NCBI RefSeq assembly: GCF_000426465.1
Contig: NZ_AUFK01000014.1
Coordinates: 1 to 64,000, forward strand
Direction: 5' to 3'
DNA length: 64,000 nucleotides
DNA from: Epilithonimonas caeni DSM 17710
Lineage (GTDB): Bacteria > Bacteroidota > Bacteroidia > Flavobacteriales > Weeksellaceae
The notes below the pieces were generated by a model. The model did not search any database and was not told where the DNA came from. It worked only from the letters and a program-made list of their open reading frames with translations. This document shows, piece by piece, positions 52,425 to 60,200 of the stretch; the first letter of the stretch is position 1, and each line of letters begins with the position of its first letter. Both the position numbers and the translations under genes were made by a program.

Positions 52425-54323
52425 ATGTGGGCAGATAATGAAACATCGGAAGACTTATTAGGATTTAAAGTACACGCAGATTTGTTAATCAATATAATCA
52501 ATGATAAGTCTGTCTTACCAATTACAATAGGAGTTTTTGGTGATTGGGGAAGTGGAAAATCCAGCATCTTGCAAATAGTAAAAGAAGAATTTGATAATGA
52601 AGATGATAAGGATTCTCTCTGCATATACTTTAATGGATGGACTTTTGAAGGGTATGACGATGCTAAAGCTGCCTTACTAAATTCAATTCTTAAAGAATTA
52701 GAGGATAACAAAAAGATTTCCGAAGAAATTAAGGATACAATAAAAGAAAAAGCAAAGAAGCTTTGGAAGTCTATTGATTGGATGCGTGGAGCAGGTATGG
52801 TTATGAAAAATGTTGCCTTGCCCGCTGTTTCTGCATATTTTACAGGAGGGCTTAGTTTAGTTCCTTTTGCTATTCAAAAGCTAACCGAATGGGGAGATAA
52901 TCCAGAAAAAATAATTGAAAAACTTCAATCGGAAGAAGGGAAGGAAATATATAAAGCCTTCGTAAAAGAAGGAAAAGAAGAAGATAAAAACACTATAAAT
53001 GCAGTTGCAGAATTCAGAAAAGATTTTTCGGAACTTTTAGAAGCTACAAATTTCAAAAGATTAGTTGTAATTATTGATGATTTAGATAGGTGTAGTCCTG
53101 AAAGAATTATTGAAAACCTTGAAGCAATTAAACTTTTTCTAAATGTACCCAAAACAGCATTTATCATTGGAGCAGACCCTCGAATTGTGAAATACGCTAT
53201 TGAGCATAAGTACAAAAACAATAAAGAAATTGAAGAAGATAACAACCGGATTGTTATTGATTACTTAGAAAAATTAATTCAGCTTCCTTATTCTTTGCCA
53301 AGACTTTCGGAATCAGAAGTTGAAACTTATATATCAATGCTTATCTGTAAAAAAGAGATTGGCGATACCAAATTTGAAAATGTGCTTACTGAATTTAAGA
53401 AGTATAGATTAACGAATAAATATTCTGCGTTTGGATTGTCAAATTTTGAAAAGATTTTAGAAGCAGAGGAATTTGGAAAAGTTAAAGATAGTGTAATTAC
53501 GATTCCTGCCTTAGTACCATTAATTACAAATAGTTTGTATGGAAATCCCCGACAGATTAAACGGTTTCTAAATACATATACTATCAGAAAAAGGCTTGCA
53601 GAAGTTGCATCATTACAAAGCTTTAATGATGCCGTTCTTGCAAAAATGATGATACTTGAATATTCAGAACCGAAGTTATTCAAGAAGTTATTTGAATGGC
53701 AAATAATTCAAGATGGAGTACCAAAAGAAATAACTGATATAGAAGCTCTATGCAAAGAAAAAGGAATTGAAGACGTTATTTCAGAAATAAAAGATTCAGA
53801 TTTCAAAGAATGGAGTAAACCTAAAATAATAAAATGGTTTCAAATTGAGCCTCTATTATCGGGAGTTGATTTACGAGATTATTATTGGATTGCCCGTGAT
53901 AAATTAGAAAATTCTATCACTGCAACTAGTATGATTCCACCAGTAGTAAGAGCATTGTTTAATGAGCTATTACCCGATAATATGACGACAACAGTTACAA
54001 AATCTCTATTAACTGAAAAATTTGAACCTTTCAGTGATATTGAAAAAGATGCGTTTTTCAACCTTCTATCTTCAAATTTAAAAAGGAATCCTCAACAAAA
54101 GCGGTTGTATGACATTTTCAATGCAATGACAGAAGATAAAATTGAAAATACAGTTTATCACTATATTGAAACTCTTAAAATAATCAGCGTATCAGATATT
54201 GAACCTGCGGTTGCTACGAGATTAGCAGACTTTAAATCAGAACCTGAAATTGGAACTTTTTTGAATGATTATTTCAAAGATGGAAAATCAAGAGCAAGTA
54301 AGGCATTTAATTTAAAAAAATAG
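52425..54323 (+). CDS. qatA: QatA: KAP-family P-loop ATPase
   Basis: A 632-residue KAP NTPase. Walker A GDWGSGKSS (about 40-48), Walker B RLVVIIDDLDRCSP (about 210-223), and a helical insertion between them with a possible membrane-associated stretch (VALPAVSAYFTGGLSLVPFAI), a KAP hallmark. It is the ATPase of the Qat anti-phage system and starts 27 bp after the methyltransferase gene. Mechanism unknown. Confidence 0.92.
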   Translation: MWADNETSEDLLGFKVHADLLINIINDKSVLPITIGVFGDWGSGKSSILQIVKEEFDNEDDKDSLCIYFNGWTFEGYDDAKAALLNSILKELEDNKKISEEIKDTIKEKAKKLWKSIDWMRGAGMVMKNVALPAVSAYFTGGLSLVPFAIQKLTEWGDNPEKIIEKLQSEEGKEIYKAFVKEGKEEDKNTINAVAEFRKDFSELLEATNFKRLVVIIDDLDRCSPERIIENLEAIKLFLNVPKTAFIIGADPRIVKYAIEHKYKNNKEIEEDNNRIVIDYLEKLIQLPYSLPRLSESEVETYISMLICKKEIGDTKFENVLTEFKKYRLTNKYSAFGLSNFEKILEAEEFGKVKDSVITIPALVPLITNSLYGNPRQIKRFLNTYTIRKRLAEVASLQSFNDAVLAKMMILEYSEPKLFKKLFEWQIIQDGVPKEITDIEALCKEKGIEDVISEIKDSDFKEWSKPKIIKWFQIEPLLSGVDLRDYYWIARDKLENSITATSMIPPVVRALFNELLPDNMTTTVTKSLLTEKFEPFSDIEKDAFFNLLSSNLKRNPQQKRLYDIFNAMTEDKIENTVYHYIETLKIISVSDIEPAVATRLADFKSEPEIGTFLNDYFKDGKSRASKAFNLKK

Positions 54324-54325
54324 AA

Positions 54326-55066
54326 ATGGGGACATCTAAATCATTTTCTGATGTAAAACACTCAATGGTTCCGAACTGGGGTACGCTTAGTTCTTCGCTT
54401 ACCTCAAATTGTAACTCTTCTGTTCTTCCAGCTCAGAAGCTACAGAACATTATGGGACATTTTGTTTCAGCATTGGGCGGAGCATCAACAGGAGGACGTG
54501 GCGGTTCAAAAGCAGGAGGAAGAAGCAGTATTAGAACTGCAAAGAAAATCGGAGGAGTTTTTTCAAAATTTATTAGTTCGGGTAATAATATTAGAGAAAC
54601 GCTTGAATCTACTGGTTTAACAGATATTGACAATAAAACGGTTGGTGATGTAATTAATCATTTGATTGAGTATTGTTCCGGTAACGCAACTTCTATTGAT
54701 GATAATGCGGCAAAAGAAGCTACAAGATTATTATTAGAAGAACTAATGGGGCAAGCTGAATCCATTGATGAGGTACAGACTATGTTGGAAGAAACCTTTA
54801 CAGCTAATACATTGGAAGATGTAATAATAAAGTATTTCGGATATTACATCAATGAGCTTTTATCAAAGTGGTTCTATGAAAATTTAATAAAAAACAAGAG
54901 TGAAAATGATTGTAATAATCTTTTCAGTCAGATAAAAAATTTCATTGTTGAAAGAGTTGGCGATATGCATAAAAGAAATCCATTACAGAATATTGATTGG
55001 AGTTCTGATGAAGCAGACAGGCTTGTAAAAAATATTCAACAAGATATATTAACCGTATTTGAATAG
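54326..55066 (+). CDS. qatB: QatB
   Basis: A 246-residue protein with the QatB start MGTSKSFSDVKHSMVPNWG, a Gly/Ser-rich linker (GGASTGGRGGSKAGGRSS), and a helical C-terminal part. No known catalytic motif. Identification rests on the start motif and its fixed place between qatA and qatC. It starts 3 bp after the qatA stop. Confidence 0.85.
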   Translation: MGTSKSFSDVKHSMVPNWGTLSSSLTSNCNSSVLPAQKLQNIMGHFVSALGGASTGGRGGSKAGGRSSIRTAKKIGGVFSKFISSGNNIRETLESTGLTDIDNKTVGDVINHLIEYCSGNATSIDDNAAKEATRLLLEELMGQAESIDEVQTMLEETFTANTLEDVIIKYFGYYINELLSKWFYENLIKNKSENDCNNLFSQIKNFIVERVGDMHKRNPLQNIDWSSDEADRLVKNIQQDILTVFE

Positions 55067-55068
55067 TT

Positions 55069-56427
55069 ATGAGAGTGAATATAGTTATTGATAACGCAGA
55101 TTATGGCAAATTTTCAGACTTGCAACTTAGTTATACAGATAACGGAGTAAATAGAAAAGTTCCATTATCTTTCTTAGGTTATGAAAGAGTTTTTGATTTC
55201 ACGACTGATTTCACCTCTGCAAAATTTGATTTCTTTCTTGTATCTGCAATAGTTTATGGTGTAGATAACCTACTCAGTCGGGCTATTTATTCAAATGATG
55301 GTTGGACAAGAGATATAGAGGTCGAGTTCCCCGTGAATAACTTAGCTATTTGGAGTGGAAAAGAAGAGAAATTAAAACAAATTTTAGATTTCTTAACAGG
55401 AGATAATTGGCAAATTTCTTTCCGAGGAATAGAAGATGTTGATTTGTTTCAACCACGTACGAATAGAAGGAAAATTCCAAGTTACAACAAAGATTCCATC
55501 AAATCTGCAAGTCTATTTTCAGGTGGATTAGATTCTTTAATCGGTGTTATTGATGAATTAGAGAAGCTAAGAAATAATGAAAGAATACTTTTGGTATCTC
55601 ATTTTGATTCAAAATCCCCGGGACCAAATGGAGACCAGAGAAAGTTATTGAGGCATTTAATGACTCAATACCCAAATAAAATAGATTGGGTACAATCGAA
55701 ATTGGCATTATCAAGAAAAGACATTGATGGCAATAGGGTAAGTATTGAGAAAAATTATCGAAGTCGTTCACTTTTTTTTATTGGTTTAGGCACTTATCTG
55801 TCACCTATTGATGAATTAATAATTCCTGAGAATGGCACAATTTCAATCAATTATCCGCTTACACCATCAAGAGTAAGTTCTTTAAGCACAAGAACAACTC
55901 ATCCCTATGTATTAAAAAACACTCAAGAATTACTTACAGATTTAGGGTTACCTACAAGAATTCATAATCCTTATACATTTAAAACTAAAGGAGAAATGTT
56001 TGTTGAATGTGCAAACCAAGCATTTTTACAAAGCATTTACCAAGATTCAGTTTCTTGTGGTAAAAGAGGGTTTAAGCAATATCATTTTGACAATCCTGAT
56101 GAGAAGCATAATTGTGGGAGATGTATGCCTTGTATATATAGACGTGCCGCATTGAATAAAGCAGGCTTGGATAACGAAAATCACTATGGGAACTTCATTA
56201 CAAAAGCACCATCTTTAGGTAACAATGACTTACCTGCACTATTTAGTTACTTGAAAAGAAATATTCCATTGGAAAAAATGAAAAGAGACTTATTAGTGAA
56301 TGGTAATATTAATATTGATAGTCTTACAGATTATGCAGAAATGGTGTTAAGAAGCAAAGCAGAAGTTTTAAAATTGTTTAACGATAAAGGAAACAGATTT
56401 TTAAAATCTGAGTTAGGGATAAGATGA
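55069..56427 (+). CDS. qatC: QatC: QueC-like ATP-pyrophosphatase protein
   Basis: A 452-residue protein. The PP-loop SLFSGGLDSLIGVIDEL (about 150) is that of QueC, which makes 7-cyano-7-deazaguanine (preQ0). The zinc Cys cluster is present: SCGKRG (about 329) and HNCGRCMPCIYRRAAL (about 349-356). A ~140-residue N-terminal extension is not found in housekeeping QueC. QueC-like defence proteins are thought to modify a protein N-terminus or a nucleobase; the substrate in Qat is not shown by sequence. Confidence 0.92.
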   Translation: MRVNIVIDNADYGKFSDLQLSYTDNGVNRKVPLSFLGYERVFDFTTDFTSAKFDFFLVSAIVYGVDNLLSRAIYSNDGWTRDIEVEFPVNNLAIWSGKEEKLKQILDFLTGDNWQISFRGIEDVDLFQPRTNRRKIPSYNKDSIKSASLFSGGLDSLIGVIDELEKLRNNERILLVSHFDSKSPGPNGDQRKLLRHLMTQYPNKIDWVQSKLALSRKDIDGNRVSIEKNYRSRSLFFIGLGTYLSPIDELIIPENGTISINYPLTPSRVSSLSTRTTHPYVLKNTQELLTDLGLPTRIHNPYTFKTKGEMFVECANQAFLQSIYQDSVSCGKRGFKQYHFDNPDEKHNCGRCMPCIYRRAALNKAGLDNENHYGNFITKAPSLGNNDLPALFSYLKRNIPLEKMKRDLLVNGNINIDSLTDYAEMVLRSKAEVLKLFNDKGNRFLKSELGIR

Positions 56428-57155
56428 TTATTGATACACATTGCCATATAGATTTATATCCAAATCCAAGAAAAGTTTTGCAAGATTGTGTAAAAGCTAA
56501 TATCACTATATTAGCAATGACCAATCTGCCAAGCCATTTTGAAATGGGACATTCTCATTTCCAATCATTAAAAAACATAAGGTTGGCTTTAGGAATGCAT
56601 CCCTTGATGGCAGATTCGCATAAGAGGGAATTTGATATATTTCTAAAAAACATTGATAAAACATCATATATTGGAGAGGTTGGTTTGGATTTTTCTAAAG
56701 AGGGTATTGCTACAAAAGATATTCAGATACATACTTTTTCTAAAATACTAAAAAAGGTATCAGGTCATAAAAAAATATTAAGCATTCATTCCAGAAAAGC
56801 TGAAAAAGAAGTCTTACATCTCTTAATAGAAAACAATATACAATCTGCAATATTTCATTGGTATTCTGGAGGTTTAAATTTGATTGATGATATTAGTAAA
56901 GCAGGATATTTTTTCTCTATTAACCCAGCAATGATAAAATCGGCATCTGGGAGAAAAATTATTTCTAAAATACCTAAAGAATTTATTTTGACTGAAACTG
57001 ACGGTCCATTCATTTATACAAACGATGTACCTATACAACCAGGACAAACACAAACTGTAATTGCATTTCTTGCTAAAGAATGGACGGTAAGTGATGATGA
57101 AGTGAAAAAAATAATTTATTCAAACTTTGTAAATATAATTCAGCGTCTAAAATAA
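56424..57155 (+). CDS. qatD: QatD: TatD-family metal-dependent nuclease
   Basis: A 243-residue TIM-barrel hydrolase with all TatD metal ligands: DTHCHIDL (HxH), GEVGLDFSK (Glu), LSIHSRKA (His), IFHWYSG (His) and LTETDGPFI (Asp). TatD enzymes are DNA exonucleases or endonucleases. It is shorter than housekeeping TatD by some 15 residues. The ATGA overlap with qatC supports translational coupling. Last gene of the defence block. Confidence 0.92.
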   Translation: MIIDTHCHIDLYPNPRKVLQDCVKANITILAMTNLPSHFEMGHSHFQSLKNIRLALGMHPLMADSHKREFDIFLKNIDKTSYIGEVGLDFSKEGIATKDIQIHTFSKILKKVSGHKKILSIHSRKAEKEVLHLLIENNIQSAIFHWYSGGLNLIDDISKAGYFFSINPAMIKSASGRKIISKIPKEFILTETDGPFIYTNDVPIQPGQTQTVIAFLAKEWTVSDDEVKKIIYSNFVNIIQRLK

Positions 57156-57333
57156 ATAATTATCGAGTTTTCGACATACATATTCACGGAAATAGTGATT
57201 TAATTAAACACGCTATTGACGAAAATATTATAAAATATTTTATGAAGCAAGAAAACAAAATAATTGGCAATAAATATTAGATAACTGAAATTTGCATAAG
57301 GAAAACACAAGGTCAAAATTCTAATTTAAAAAA

Positions 57334-57972
57334 ATGCCCAGACCTAAAAAACGCCCAAAATTCAATCATCAAGCAAATACCAATGAGTATTTACACTGCT
57401 TAGGAAGTATGCTTAAATGGTCAGAAATATTGCTTAATCAAAAGAATGAAAAAGCCTATAATGACTTTTTAAATTGGATTATTACAAAGCAATACTTCAA
57501 GGATAATAACGAGATTAGCATCAAGAAAATCGCAGAATTAAGTGGCTATAACAGTGCTAAAATTAGCAGGTGGCTTCGGGAAATCTATGAGGATATTTTA
57601 GAACTTAATCAGAAAAGTCCTGGTTTATTTTACCAAGAAAAAGGCTTTAATATTGAATTGCATTTTAAGCACTATGATGATTATTGTATAATTAATCTAA
57701 GTATTCCAATTATTCCACGTGTTTATGAACGGTTAGAATTTTATTTTATTAAGGCTGCTTTGGGAACAAATTATTTTTGGGTCAAAGAGATTACTCATTA
57801 TATTGAAGAAAATGAAGCTCAAGTTGTTGTATCGCTAAATGGAGGGCTTGTAAATAAATATCGTGAGTTTGCACTGGAGAAGGCTCTTTTCTATGGAAAT
57901 GTAAATTTTATGGATGTACATAAAAAATTTGATTTCCAAATTGATGATGAATTAAGGCAACTAAAATTTTAA
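57334..57972 (+). CDS. Hypothetical protein with HTH-like segment, right end of the element
   Basis: A 212-residue protein. A basic N-terminus (MPRPKKRPKFNHQ) is followed by a probable helix-turn-helix (ISIKKIAELSGYNSAKISRWLREIYEDI, about residues 56-83) and an alpha/beta C-terminal part. It lies next to attR, where element regulators and accessory recombination genes often sit. I do not recognise the family; an RteC-like regulator is one possibility, not established. Confidence 0.65.
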   Translation: MPRPKKRPKFNHQANTNEYLHCLGSMLKWSEILLNQKNEKAYNDFLNWIITKQYFKDNNEISIKKIAELSGYNSAKISRWLREIYEDILELNQKSPGLFYQEKGFNIELHFKHYDDYCIINLSIPIIPRVYERLEFYFIKAALGTNYFWVKEITHYIEENEAQVVVSLNGGLVNKYREFALEKALFYGNVNFMDVHKKFDFQIDDELRQLKF

Positions 57973-57996
57973 TAAAATTACTTAAACACGTATTAT

Positions 57997-58026
57997 GTTG
58001 GCACAACCGTTGGTACAAACACAAAT
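57997..58026 (+). repeat. Integrase arm-type site, right
   Basis: GTTGGCACAACC then GTTGGTACAAACACAAAT; 26 of 30 bases match the left arm site at 41394-41423 in the same orientation, 43 bp inside attR. Confidence 0.68.
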
Positions 58027-58068
58027 AAAACAACATATAACACTGATAATCAATATTAAAAAGTAGAG

Positions 58069-58085
58069 CCTCCAACTCCACTTTA
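58069..58085 (+). other. attR core; shared edge with a second element
   Basis: The second exact copy of CCTCCAACTCCACTTTA. Because another integrase gene starts 0.3 kb further on, this site is probably both the right end of the first element and the left end of the second. Confidence 0.85.
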
Positions 58086-58115
58086 AATGAAAGGACTTGA
58101 ATCCTTTTGACAAGA

Positions 58116-58148
58116 AAAACACTCTTTATCAATGATTTAGAGTGTTTT
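58116..58148 (+). terminator. Terminator next to attR
   Basis: AAAACACTCT / AGAGTGTTTT stem with a 13-nt loop and T run. Its position beside the att core mirrors the terminator at 41271-41298, consistent with it serving tmRNA when the first element is absent. The rest of 57973-58384 shows only att-related sites. Confidence 0.75.
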
Positions 58149-58193
58149 TTATTTCTCATCAATATCCATTAATTGTCGTTGGATGTCATTTTT

Positions 58194-58217
58194 CTGGTAA
58201 CAAATCCGGTAGCAAAC
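58194..58217 (+). repeat. Possible arm-type sites of the second integrase
   Basis: Two adjacent 12-bp direct copies, CTGGTAACAAAT and CCGGTAGCAAAC (9 of 12 identical), between the att core and integrase 2, laid out like the arm sites of the first element but with different sequence. Confidence 0.4.
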
Positions 58218-58384
58218 TGAAAATTTGTCCCATAAAAAATTGAGCGTTTAATTTTTTCTCAAATCTCTCTTTCAATCAATGAATTGTTAATACTTTTCAT
58301 TTATTACTATCTCCTTTCATCTAATAGAAATTCAATTGCCAATTCATGTTTTTGCTCGAAATTAGCCAAAAAACAGAAAGAAAT

Positions 58385-59674
58385 ATGAGTTTAAAATTTT
58401 ACCTAAGAAAGAAATCAGGAAACGTAAAAGTGAATTTCAGATATAGAAATGGTGTTCAGGATATTGTTCTTTCAACACCTTTTACTATTGATGTAGAAAA
58501 TTGGGATTCGGTAAATGAATGTTATAAACAATCTCTAAAAAAGAAATCTCCAAGAAATGAAATTGATAAGAATACAAACATAACTATTGATACATTCAAC
58601 AATAAACTATCCGAATTTAAAGTAGTTCTTGATCAATTTATAATATCCCAAAATTATCTTGTTACTTCTGAAAGTCTCCAGAAATTCATGGACTCAAAAT
58701 ATACAATCAAAAAGAAATCAGTAAAAGAAAACACCATCCCTATCCTCTTTTATGATTTTGTTGGTAATTATATCGAACAAAAAAGTAAACATTCTGTAGG
58801 TAAACAGAAACCGATTACGGATGGCACAATCAAAAAATATAATGTGATAAGGAATAAGGTAAAAAAGATTAACCAACAGTTAAAAGTATCAGAAATCGAT
58901 GATAAGTTTCGTGATATCTTCACCCAATGGAATGTAAAAAATAAATATTCCGTTACAACAATTGTCAAGGAACTGAAGTTAATCAAGGGATTTGTAAAGT
59001 TTGCCGAGACAAAAAAAATTAAAATCAACAAAGAGGTTGACAGTTGGACATTTCACATCCCTAAGAAGGAATACAAATATCCAACATTTGACTTAGTTGA
59101 ACTTAAAAGGATTTCGGAGAAGTTCTTTGAACAGGATTACCTTGACAACGCAAGAGATTGGTTGCTGATTGGTTGCTATACTGGACTTAGAGTTTCCGAT
59201 CTCTTGCGTCTGAATAAATCGATGATTGTATTGGACGAATTCATATCCTTTAAACAGAAAAAAACTGATGAAGATGTTACTATTTATCTTTTACCACCAG
59301 TGAAGGAAATTCTTAAAAAGAGAAATGGAGAATTCCCACGAAAAATTTGTGACCAAAGATTTAATGAATATATAAAAACCGTCTGTGAAAAATCAGGTAT
59401 TGATCAAAATATAAGAGGTGGGAAAATGATAAATAAGAGAAAGGTTGATGGTATCTACCCGAAATGGGAACTCATAACTTCACATAGTTGTAGAAGGACT
59501 TTTGTGACACAATTTCGTCACATTCTTGGAGATGAGGGTGTAATAATTAACACCGGACACAAAACCGTTTCAATGTTAGATTTGTATGATCAAAACAATC
59601 CTCTCGAAAGGGCAATGAAAATAAAACAAAAAATGGATCAAGTTTTAAGATCACAAGTATTTGAACTGAATTAA
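58385..59674 (+). CDS. Tyrosine recombinase / integrase of a second element
   Basis: 429 residues from ATG 58385 (MSLKFYLRKKSGNVKVNFRY). Clear homolog of the integrase at 41470: YLDNARDWLLIGCYTGLRVSDLL against YLENAKDWLIIGFYTGARVSDLL, and NGEFPRKI against DGQFPRKI. Catalytic Arg (about 268), SHSCRRTF (His-x-x-Arg), TGHKTVSM (His) and DLYDQ (Tyr) are all present. The start at 58346 would add 13 residues not shared with the homolog. Confidence 0.92.
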   Translation: MSLKFYLRKKSGNVKVNFRYRNGVQDIVLSTPFTIDVENWDSVNECYKQSLKKKSPRNEIDKNTNITIDTFNNKLSEFKVVLDQFIISQNYLVTSESLQKFMDSKYTIKKKSVKENTIPILFYDFVGNYIEQKSKHSVGKQKPITDGTIKKYNVIRNKVKKINQQLKVSEIDDKFRDIFTQWNVKNKYSVTTIVKELKLIKGFVKFAETKKIKINKEVDSWTFHIPKKEYKYPTFDLVELKRISEKFFEQDYLDNARDWLLIGCYTGLRVSDLLRLNKSMIVLDEFISFKQKKTDEDVTIYLLPPVKEILKKRNGEFPRKICDQRFNEYIKTVCEKSGIDQNIRGGKMINKRKVDGIYPKWELITSHSCRRTFVTQFRHILGDEGVIINTGHKTVSMLDLYDQNNPLERAMKIKQKMDQVLRSQVFELN

Positions 59675-59706
59675 AAAAACAACTACCTAACAAGTAGTTG
59701 TTTTTT
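59674..59706. terminator. Bidirectional terminator, integrase 2 and excisionase-like gene
   Basis: CAACTAC / GTAGTTG stem (59680-59686 with 59694-59700) extended by A and T runs. It lies between convergent genes and contains the last codons of the minus-strand gene. Confidence 0.8.
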
Positions 59707-59977
59707 GATTTAGTTTCCTTAGAATCTCAGATCTTTTGTAGAATACCTTACCACCCATATTGTAAGAAATTAATTTACCAAGATTCTTCCATCGGTTCAG
59801 AGTGGATTCATGAATGTTAAACATACGGCAGACATCTTTCCTGCACATCAGATCATCCGCATTTGCCTCGATTAAGTTTTCCTCTTTTAGAAAAGGTTTC
59901 AATTCCTGGATTACCGCTTCTCTTATTTCTTTGATTAAGTCATCTTTTGTGACTTTTGACAATAATATTTCGTCCAT
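59687..59977 (-). CDS. Excisionase-like helix-turn-helix protein, second element
   Basis: A 96-residue homolog of the gene at 43546: DLIKEIREAVIQELKPFLKEE, then DLMCRKDVCRMFNIHESTLNRWKNLGKLISYNMGGKVFYKRSEILRKL (HTH_17). Unlike the first element, it is convergent with its integrase gene. Confidence 0.85.
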   Translation of the reverse strand: MDEILLSKVTKDDLIKEIREAVIQELKPFLKEENLIEANADDLMCRKDVCRMFNIHESTLNRWKNLGKLISYNMGGKVFYKRSEILRKLNQKTTTC

Positions 59978-60077
59978 ATGAGATTATTTTTTCGTTTATA
60001 TTTTAAATAGTACAGAAATCAGATGGGATTACCAAACCATCGGATAGCTAAAAAGTGCTAAATTTTAAAATATTTAA

Positions 60078-60182
60078 GTCACCATTCCTCATTTTTTTGA
60101 CATAAGATATGCTGGTCGCATATATTGCAACAGTAAATTATGTCGTAAAAATCGTTTGAAATTATCCCACCGGAATGGTGAC
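60078..60182. other. Nested inverted-repeat structure, 105 nt
   Basis: Outer arms GTCACCATTCC (60078-60088) and GGAATGGTGAC (60172-60182) are exact 11-bp complements. Inside, GACATAA (60099-60105) pairs with TTATGTC (60138-60144), and ATATGC (60107-60112) with GCATAT (60118-60123). It lies just past the 3' end of the methyltransferase gene in a 223-bp gap without ORFs. It could be a structured RNA or a DNA site. Confidence 0.5.
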
Positions 60183-60200
60183 TGGAAATATTTATCTGCG

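Larger units (their letters stand above)
41245..58085. mobile_element. Integrative element in the tmRNA 3' end carrying R-M and Qat defence
   Basis: Bounded by exact 17-bp direct repeats (CCTCCAACTCCACTTTA). It contains an integrase next to the left end, an excisionase-like gene, a candidate replication initiator, a large non-coding region, and a seven-gene defence block. Both ends have matching integrase arm-like sites (41394-41423 and 57997-58026). There are no conjugation genes, so transfer would depend on a helper. Confidence 0.85.

Noticed and set aside
55069-56427. Housekeeping QueC for queuosine synthesis
   Set aside because: Long N-terminal extension and location between QatB and the TatD-like gene point to QatC instead.
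57156-57333. Possible tiny gene between qatD and the 57334 gene
   Set aside because: A fragment with HIHGNSDLIKHAIDENIIKYFMKQENKIIGNKY-like coding flavour reads from about 57177 but has no start codon; I cannot support it as a gene.
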